Shown here piece by piece: positions 58,377 through 64,000 of a DNA stretch of 64,000 nt. This stretch comes from CAVVEQ01 sp963828855. GTDB taxonomy: Bacteria > Chloroflexota > Anaerolineae > Anaerolineales > Anaerolineaceae. Under the pieces are notes generated by a model, which was not told where the DNA came from, ran no database searches, and worked only from the letters and a program-made list of their open reading frames with translations. The stretch is from NCBI GenBank assembly GCA_963828855.1, contig CAWHGB010000005.1:62001-126000 (forward strand), written 5' to 3'. The translations under genes and the position numbers were made by a program. Numbering within the stretch: the stretch's first letter is position 1; every line of letters begins with the position of its first letter.

Positions 58377-59431
58377 ATGAACAAATCTTCCCAACGCATG
58401 ATCACCCAACCCGGACCCTTGCTCAACCCCGATGGCAGCCTGGCGCAGGCGGGCTGGTGCCCGCAGCCGCTGCTGGATTGCAACCTGGAAGCCGCCCGCA
58501 GCGAGGGCACCCCGCGCTTCTGGCAGCCCATGCGCATCAAACGCTGGGATTACTACGGCATCACCACGCCCACCCATTTCTTCTCCTTCACCGTCAGCCA
58601 CGTGGGCTACCTGGCCTCCATCTTTGCCTACGTGCTGGAGTTCGATACCGGCAAATACACCGAAAAGACCCTGACCCTGCCGTTTTCCCGCAAAGTGAGC
58701 CTGCCGCGCAACAGCACGGAGGGGGTCAGCCTCTTTGATGATGGCAAGGTGCGCCTGGAGTTCAGCGTGCTGCCCGGCAAGCGGGAGATCAAGGTTGACT
58801 GGCCGAATTTTTCCAACGGAACTCCCCTGAAAGCCGAGGCTTCCTTTGCCTGCCCCCCGGAGCAGGAATCCATGGTCATCACCATCCCCATTGCGGGGCA
58901 ACCGCTTCTATTACAACCGCAAGACCAACTGCATGCCCGCCTCGGGTTGGGTGGAATCATCAGGAACCCGCTACGATCTGGATCCGAAGACCTGCCTGGG
59001 CAACCTGGACTGGGGCAGGGGCATCTGGGAATACAAGTCCTTCTGGGTTTGGGCTTCCGCCAGCGGCTTCCTGCCCGGCGGAAAACACACCCTGGGTTTG
59101 AACCTGGGTTTCGGCTTCGGGAATACCCGCGCCGCCACCGAGAACTGCTTCATCCTGGATGGCAAAGTCCACAAACTGGGCGAAGTGGATTTCACCTACT
59201 CCAACCAGAACTTCATGAAACCCTGGACGATGAAATCCGCGGATAAGCGCATTGATCTGGTTTTCACCCCCTTCTTCGACCGGCTTGGCGAAGACGGACC
59301 TGGCCATCCTGCGCAGCGAGGTGCACCAGATGTTCGGGCGCTATAACGGGACCCTGGTGACCGATGAAGGCAAAAAATTGGAGGTGAAAGACCTGGTCGG
59401 CTGGGCGGAGGAGCACCAGGCGAAATGGTAA
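58377..59431 (+). CDS. DUF2804-family protein (frameshifted)
   Basis: About 350 residues. AGGAGG lies just before the ATG and a TATAAT box at about 58349. The protein has MRIKRWDYYGITTPTHFFSFTVSHVGYL, given as KRWDYYGITTP and FSFTVSHVGYL, then RFYYNRKTNCMPASG, LGNLDWGRGIWEYKSFW and HKLGEVDF, which match DUF2804, a family of unknown function with a lipocalin-like or tocopherol-cyclase-like beta fold. Breaks near 58897 and 59287 need one base removed each. The end reads EEHQAKW. It is a single-gene unit. No enzyme role can be claimed. Confidence 0.82.
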
Positions 59432-59434
59432 AAA
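59413..59434. repeat. Short direct repeat, left copy
   Basis: A 22-base stretch with GCACCAGGCGAAATGG spans the end of the DUF2804 gene. It recurs with two or so changes at 59613-59634, flanking the palindrome at 59454-59486. Confidence 0.45.
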
Positions 59435-59453
59435 GCTCTGGAATTAATTGACG

Positions 59454-59486
59454 CGTAGGTCGGGGACCGGTTTTGTTCCCGACATC
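59454..59486. repeat. REP-like palindromic repeat, copy C
   Basis: CGTAGGTCGGGGACC...GGTTTTGTTCCCGACATC, the reverse complement of copy B at 36471-36502 apart from one base, and related to copy A at 36357-36389. Confidence 0.65.
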
Positions 59487-59612
59487 CAACTCCCGATCTC
59501 GTATAAAATAATCGTATGTAACGACAAAAGCAGCTTCGGTTGAGTGGGAGTGGACGAGGGTTGGTTGATGGCGATCACACAACCGGTGACCGCCCTACGG
59601 CTAGGCGGATGG

Positions 59613-59634
59613 GCACCAAGCGAAATGGTAAGAA
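59613..59634. repeat. Short direct repeat, right copy
   Basis: GCACCAAGCGAAATGG and following bases repeat the end of the DUF2804 gene (59413-59434) in non-coding DNA 200 bases further on. Confidence 0.4.
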
Positions 59635-59663
59635 AAACCGGAGCGCCCGACTTGCGCCCCGGT
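59633..59663 (-). terminator. Intrinsic terminator after the M24 peptidase gene
   Basis: On the minus strand ACCGG-x-GCGC / GCGC-x-CCGGT hairpin followed by TTTTTC, 20 bases past the stop. Confidence 0.75.
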
Positions 59664-59683
59664 CTGCATCTCAATAATAAATA

Positions 59684-60896
59684 TTACTCGATCACTTCCA
59701 CCCCCAACGGCGTCTTTGACATCGTTTCGCAGCCATCCTTCGTGATCAGGATGGCATTTTCATAGCGGAAACCGATCTGCTCCTCGGGGCAGGCGTACTG
59801 CATGGCGCAGATCAGCATCTCGTTGGGCTCATAGACATGGTCCGGGTTGGTCCAGTAGGGGAAGGGGCCGTCGTTGCGCCCGATGCGCCACTCGTCACCC
59901 AGCATGCCGATGCCGTGCTCGAACCCCGGCACCATGTACTCGGCGAATCCGCGCTCCTCGCAGAAGATCAGCATCTCATCCGCCAGTTTTGAGGGAGTGA
60001 TCCCGGGTTTATAGGTCGCCAGGACGAGCGAAACAATATCCACAAAGTTCGCAGCATGCCACTTCTGTCGTTCGGTGGCAGGAGCCAGCAGGTAGTTGTG
60101 GGTGTGGTCGCCCACGCACAGGCGGTAGGTGGAGTGCAGATCCACGGTGAACGCCTCGCCGGGCATCAGGCGTTTCTCCGGTTGGAGGCGTGCAGGCGCC
60201 GCCCATGTAGCCGGTGCGGTAGCCGGAGGCGATCTCGTTCCCGCCGGTGAAGGACCACTCCCAGGTGGAGCCGGCCTCGCGCATGCCCATCGCGGCGATC
60301 CCGGCGATCTCGGTCTCGGTGTACTTCTTGAACCCGCCGTTGATGATGGCGTTGTAGACCGCCACGTGCCCGGCATCTGCCATCGCCCCGGCCTTGCGGA
60401 AGCGGTTGATCTCGCCGGGTTCCTTGATCACCGCCAGCCGGTCGATGATATCCAGCGCGTTGGTCAGCTTCACCCCCGGCAGGGCGTTTTCGAAGGCCTG
60501 GTATTCATAATGGGTCAGGTTGCCTTCGGGCAGGTAGTTGGACATGCCCGCTTCCACTCCCACCGTGCCTTTTTTGCCCTTCAGATGTTTCAAGATCAGC
60601 TCGCTGACCGCGGTGATCTGGTCCTGCCCGCCCATGGGGGCGAAGCCCAGCACGTGGTCAGCATCCAGCCAGGAGTCATCTCCCGCGCGGGCGGCATCGA
60701 TCACAAAGGTGAAAGCGGTAGGCAGCCCCTCGGCAGGGATGACGATGTAGGAGCGCCAGGGGAAGAATGCGTCCGTCGTCCAGGAGAGCGTGCGCAGGCG
60801 GGAGCCGAGGTAGACATCCACCCCGTCCTTCGCCATCTCGCGCTGGATGGACTTGATCCGTGCCGGAAAATCGATGAAATAAGGATCGCTCGTCAT
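59684..60896 (-). CDS. M24-family (Xaa-Pro aminopeptidase-like) protein (frameshifted)
   Basis: About 403 residues. The N-terminal creatinase-type domain (SRLRTLSWTTDAFFPWRSYI, EAGMSNYLPEGNL) is followed by the pita-bread fold. There FTVDLHSTYRLCVGDHTHN keeps the two metal aspartates with the usual spacing, GFEHGIGMLGDEW keeps the first histidine, and FRYENAILITKDG keeps the last glutamate. The other metal glutamate, normally in a TIEP-like motif, is replaced in the stretch NEMLICAMQYAC. Peptidase activity may be altered or lost, as in creatinases. One extra base lies near 60195. It follows the SCP2 gene after eight bases, so the two form one transcript. Confidence 0.82.
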
Positions 60897-60904
60897 GGCT
60901 GCTC

Positions 60905-61303
60905 CTAGTACTCGCAGGGAATCTCGGAAAGGACCTTGTTGAAGCGGTCCACGATGGAAGCCAGGCTGAGGGCTTTGACCATGTTGCCGGTCAGGCGCAG
61001 CTTGCCGGTCATCAGCGCGGAACGCGAGCCCAGCTCGGCGCGCGAGATCTTCGCAAAGGTCTCGTAATCCCCGCTGATGATGAACTCCGCCTCGGGGAAG
61101 GGTTCCTGCCGGACGGAGATATCCGTGAAGATGCCGTCTTCGATCTTGTAATAGAGCGCGCGGTCCTGCCCATCCGGGCAGGCGTGGTAGACGGTGAGCA
61201 TGGAAGAAGTCAGGTGTTTCATGGTTTCCGGGTCCAACTGGCTGCGCAGGCGCTGCTGGGCTTCCGCGGTCCATTCCGGGCTGAGGTATTTCAACGCGGT
61301 CAT
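60905..61303 (-). CDS. SCP2 sterol-carrier-type lipid-binding protein
   Basis: 132 residues, intact. The layout of amphipathic helix start (AQQRLRSQLDPETM), beta sheet (ALYYKIEDGIFTDISV, EAEFIISGDYETFAKI) and a final LMTGKLRLTGNMVKALSL is the SCP2 fold, with the conserved G-K-L-R-L-x-G turn. Such domains bind acyl chains or hydrophobic cofactors in the cytosol. It is the first gene of a two-gene unit with the M24-type protein. Its ligand is unknown. Confidence 0.85.
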   Translation of the reverse strand: MTALKYLSPEWTAEAQQRLRSQLDPETMKHLTSSMLTVYHACPDGQDRALYYKIEDGIFTDISVRQEPFPEAEFIISGDYETFAKISRAELGSRSALMTGKLRLTGNMVKALSLASIVDRFNKVLSEIPCEY

Positions 61304-61378
61304 AATCCTTCTCCTTGAAAAGTGATTTGGTGATGGAGCTCTTTAATTATAGTGATGATTGAAATATTGATTATGGGA

Positions 61379-61937
61379 TTATTGGTTTGATTCCGCGAAG
61401 TTCCTCAGTACCAGCAGGGCAGTATCCACGGTGTCGCAGGGTTTATAGGAGTAATTCACCGGTTCGAATTTATTATCATTTAAAAATATTAGAATGGTCG
61501 CCGCGATGTTCATTTCGTATTTTACGCATTCCTGCAGCACAAGGTGGGCATCCTTCATGTTGTCCGGCGGGGTCATCTTCTGCAATTGGGTGAGCAGCGG
61601 GCGGGCGCCATCGTAGACCATCTGCGCCTGCCCCTTGACCACCTCGAAGTCGGCCGCGATCCCAGGTCAGATCCGCGCGGCGGGGATCGCCCGGCGATGT
61701 GGTTCTGGATGGTGTTGGTGATCAGCTCTCCGTAGGTCACATCGGGGTTACCACTGGTTTTTGCTTCCTGCATCTGGTTGTAGGCGACAACCGATTCCTG
61801 GTTCCAGGTATCGTATTTCGACAAGGCGTCGTTCAACTGCGACCGGTAATCTGCTGCGGGATCGCTGCAGGCGCATAAGAATGATCGACGATAAGTATGA
61901 TCGGCAGGAGCCGCTCTAATATTTTTGGTTTCACCAT
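61379..61937 (-). CDS. Small lipoprotein of unknown function (frameshifted)
   Basis: About 185 residues. ATG at 61937 follows CGAGGTG and begins MVKPKILERLLPIILI. After an indel in the signal region the frame continues FLCACSDPAADYRSQL, where LCAC is a plausible lipobox. The mature part is helical (LSKYDTWNQESVVAYNQMQ, VVKGQAQMVYDGARPLL, MKDAHLVLQECVKYEM) and ends with CDTVDTALLVLRNF. Breaks near 61675 need correction. I recognise no family. It follows gdhA on the same strand, but a terminator lies between them. Confidence 0.6.
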
Positions 61938-61977
61938 CAAATCACCTCGTCCATGAATATCCAGTATTATAAACCGC

Positions 61978-62000
61978 AGAGACGGGCATCGCCCGTCTCT
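61978..62000 (-). terminator. Intrinsic terminator after gdhA
   Basis: Ten-pair stem AGAGACGGGC / GCCCGTCTCT with loop GAT, just past the gdhA stop. Only a weak T-rich stretch follows. Confidence 0.75.
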
Positions 62001-62026
62001 GTTGAATTGCGATACTCCAGATAAAC

Positions 62027-63313
62027 TTACACCCAGCCGCGCAGCTGCATGGCCTTGACCACCCGGTCGATGGCCACCATGTAGGCCGCATCGCGCATGT
62101 AGACCTTTTCCTTCAGGCTCATCTCCAGCACGCCCTGGAAGGCCTGGGTCATCTTGGTATCCAGCTTTTCCAGCACTTCTGCCTTGGTCCAGTAGAAGTT
62201 CATGTCGTTCTGGACGCTTTCGAAGTAGGAGCAGGTCACCCCGCCGGCGTTGCACAGGAAATCGGGGATATCGAAGATGCCGCGCTTCTTGAAGACTTCG
62301 TCGGCTTCGATGGTCACGGGACCATTGGCGCCTTCGGCGACGATCTTGACCTGCTTGCTGATCTTCTCCACGTTCTCGGCAGTGATCTGGTTCTCAATGG
62401 CAGCCGGGATGAGCACATCCACGTCCTTGCTCAGCCAGGCGTTGCCATCTTCGATCACATAGCCTTCCTTCTGGGCTTTGGCCTTGTCGATCGTGCCGTA
62501 CTGGTCGGTGATGCTCATCAGGAAGTGCGGGTCAATCCCATCCATCTTCGTGAAGGTGTAGCTGGTCTTGTCATTGCGGTCATAGCAGGAGACGCAAACC
62601 ACCTTGCCGCCCAGCATTTCAATGAAGCCGATGGCCGCATATTGCGCCACGTTGCCAAAGCCCTGAATGGCGGCGGTGCATTTCTTGGGATCCAGCTTGA
62701 GGTGCTTCATCGCTTCGCGGATGTGGTAGATCACCCCGTAACCGGTCGCTTCGGTGCGCCCGAGGGAACCGCCCCCGCCCAGCGGCTTGCCGGTGATCAC
62801 ACCGGGGGTGTAGTTGCCGGAAAGCTTGGAATATTCGTCCATCATCCAGCCCATCATCTGCGGGGTGGTGCCCACATCCGGCGCGGGCACATCGTTGCGC
62901 GGGCCGACATTCTTCCACATCACGTCCATCCAACCGCGGCACAGGCGTTCCTTTTCGCCGACCGAAAGCGTGGCGGGATCAACGATCACGCCGCCCTTAC
63001 CGCCGCCCAGGGGGATATCGGCCACGGCGCATTTCCAGGTCATCCAGGTGGCCAGCGCCCGCACGGTGTCGATCGTTTCGGCGGGGTGAAAGCGGATGCC
63101 GCCCTTGTTGGGGCCGCGCGCGTCGTTGTGCTGGACGCGGAAACCCTGAAAAACGCGCATGCTGCCATCGTCCATGCGCACCGGGATGCGGAAGTGGAAT
63201 TCGCGCATCGGCCAGCGCAGGATCTCACGCACCTGCTGGTCCAGCTTGAGCAGCTCGGCAACATGGTCAAACTGCGCCTGAGCCATTTCGAAAGCATTCG
63301 TCGTTCCTGCCAT
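62027..63313 (-). CDS. gdhA: Glutamate dehydrogenase
   Basis: 428 residues, intact. It interconverts glutamate and 2-oxoglutarate plus ammonia with NAD(P). The substrate lysines lie in NKGGIRFHP and TWKCAVADIPLGGGKGG. PAPDVGT and the Rossmann motif IQGFGNVAQYAA follow, then PAAIENQIT, AEGANGPVT and the C-terminal GGVTCSYFE. The length and wording match the hexameric catabolic type of bacteria and archaea. ATG at 63313 is eight bases from AAGGAG; a GTG one codon earlier is an alternative. A terminator-like hairpin lies about 60 bases before the start, inside the presumed leader. Confidence 0.95.
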   Translation of the reverse strand: MAGTTNAFEMAQAQFDHVAELLKLDQQVREILRWPMREFHFRIPVRMDDGSMRVFQGFRVQHNDARGPNKGGIRFHPAETIDTVRALATWMTWKCAVADIPLGGGKGGVIVDPATLSVGEKERLCRGWMDVMWKNVGPRNDVPAPDVGTTPQMMGWMMDEYSKLSGNYTPGVITGKPLGGGGSLGRTEATGYGVIYHIREAMKHLKLDPKKCTAAIQGFGNVAQYAAIGFIEMLGGKVVCVSCYDRNDKTSYTFTKMDGIDPHFLMSITDQYGTIDKAKAQKEGYVIEDGNAWLSKDVDVLIPAAIENQITAENVEKISKQVKIVAEGANGPVTIEADEVFKKRGIFDIPDFLCNAGGVTCSYFESVQNDMNFYWTKAEVLEKLDTKMTQAFQGVLEMSLKEKVYMRDAAYMVAIDRVVKAMQLRGWV

Positions 63314-63370
63314 CACGCAAACTCCTTGTTTCAGATATGGTTAATTCTACAACAGCGGATGGAGGGAAAT

Positions 63371-63406
63371 AAAAAACGGACACCTCGGTTCTGTGCCCGC
63401 TGTCCG
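63371..63406 (-). terminator. Terminator-like hairpin in the gdhA leader
   Basis: On the minus strand CGGACA...TGTCCG closes a hairpin followed at once by TTTTTT, about 58 bases before the gdhA ATG. No minus-strand gene is seen between it and the divergent gene at 63630. The segments ATGGAGGG (63447-63440, minus) and CCCTCCAT (63366-63359, minus) on its two sides are complementary. The rest of the 316-base gap shows nothing else. Confidence 0.5.
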
Positions 63407-63629
63407 GCTTGATGATGCTGCTTTCCATCCTCAATCCGCCCCTCCATTTCAATTACTGATAATAGATTAATGGGAAAACACCGTCAAGTCAATATGATTT
63501 TCATCCTCATTGAGCCGTCCGGAATTCTTTCACCAAAAATTCGCCCGTCCTTCATAAATTCTTCATATCTCCCGGGTATCATCATCATCGACCGGGATGA
63601 TATTCCGGAAAATAGATTAGGAGTTGAAA

Positions 63630-64000
63630 ATGAAAATATTGAAATTTGGTGTCGTGATCCTGGCAGTTGCCGCGGTATTCTTCGGCGCGTTGGCGCAGTC
63701 TCGGCGCAATCCGAGAATCCCCCCGTCCCCGGCTATGGACCAGGGAGTGGCGGCTGTGGAAACATGGAGCCCGGGTATGACCAGGACCGCGGCTGGATGC
63801 ACGATGAGATGATTGCCATCCTTTCGCGAGAAGCTGGGAATTTCCGAAAGCGATCTGGAATCCCGCCTCGATGACGGCGAATCCATGGCGGATATCGCCT
63901 GCCGCCGAAGGTCTCTCTCGCGATGAATTCGTAACGCTGATGCGCGACGCGCGCGCCGAGTTGATCGACCAGGCGGTGAAGGATGGCAAGATCACCGAGG
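63630..64000 (+). CDS. Small secreted helical protein, 3' end outside the window
   Basis: TAGGAG lies eight bases before the ATG at 63630. The protein starts MKILKFGVVILAVAAVFFGA, a signal peptide, then a Gly/Pro-rich part (PPVPGYGPGSGGCGNM), then after extra bases near 63695, 63828 and 63900 a helical region: KLGISESDLESRLDDGESMADIA, given as SESDLESRLDDGESMADIA, and GLSRDEFVTLMRDARAEL, AVKDGKITE. This recalls DUF2680-like helical proteins of Chloroflexota and Firmicutes with repeats of the form LxxGxSxADIA. It is cut by the right edge. Function unknown. Confidence 0.6.

Overview
The window looks like a chromosomal stretch of an Anaerolineae-type Chloroflexota bacterium. This is inferred from the gene set: a PdxS/PdxT pair, LysM-M23 peptidase, R3H-domain AAA ATPase, a PEP/pyruvate-binding protein without catalytic domains, DUF4190 and DUF4013 membrane proteins, a FAS1 lipoprotein and many large GT-C-type membrane enzymes. 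No rRNA gene or taxonomic marker is present to settle it. UGA serves as an ordinary stop for several intact genes, so the code is standard.

Many genes are split across two or more reading frames although their protein sequence reads on smoothly after a one-base correction. Where I rebuilt the junctions, nearly all needed one base (sometimes two) removed. I treat these as single genes damaged by insertion-type assembly errors and give their full span; true pseudogenes cannot be excluded without reads.

Layout. 1-23,000 is a cell-surface glycan locus. On the minus strand, reading from 17,790 down, come a GT-C-type transferase, five tandem paralogous 690-830 residue membrane proteins (15,617-4,437), a ComEC-like protein, a GT2 glycosyltransferase and a further GT-C gene cut by the window edge. 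On the plus strand are two GT87-type transferases (17,971-20,830). They converge on a minus-strand pair: a PlsC-type acyltransferase and a methyltransferase-GT2 fusion.

23,000-29,000 holds a J-domain/TM/DsbA-like/cyclophilin fusion whose redox motif carries an in-frame UGA at the first cysteine position, followed by a hairpin that fits bacterial SECIS rules. It also holds tmk, an R3H ATPase, a Trm112-type methyltransferase and a UbiA prenyltransferase. 29,000-33,000 has a FAS1 lipoprotein between a truncated and a full copy of an HPr-kinase-like P-loop gene. 33,000-41,000 has an alkaline-phosphatase-superfamily membrane protein, a CrtI-like oxidoreductase, tRNA-Arg with a duplicated 3' end, small membrane proteins, an M23 peptidase and a TetR regulator with two palindromes. 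40,686-44,330 carries dnaN, a PPDK-N-like protein and two parS sites, which suggests proximity to the replication origin.

44,400-53,350 holds an esterase lipoprotein, slipin, GntR regulator, rubrerythrin, pdxST, an acetyltransferase-like gene, a DUF4013 membrane protein, an MBL-fold hydrolase and an Mrp-type ATPase. 53,439-58,341 is a self-contained promoter-gene-terminator unit for a very large secreted beta-helix protein. 58,377-64,000 holds DUF2804, an SCP2-M24 pair, a small lipoprotein, gdhA with a terminator in its leader, and the start of a small secreted protein.

The best candidates for something new are the putative selenocysteine in the DsbA-like fusion and the five-gene membrane-protein array, which shares one extracytoplasmic N-terminal module across two different enzyme cores.
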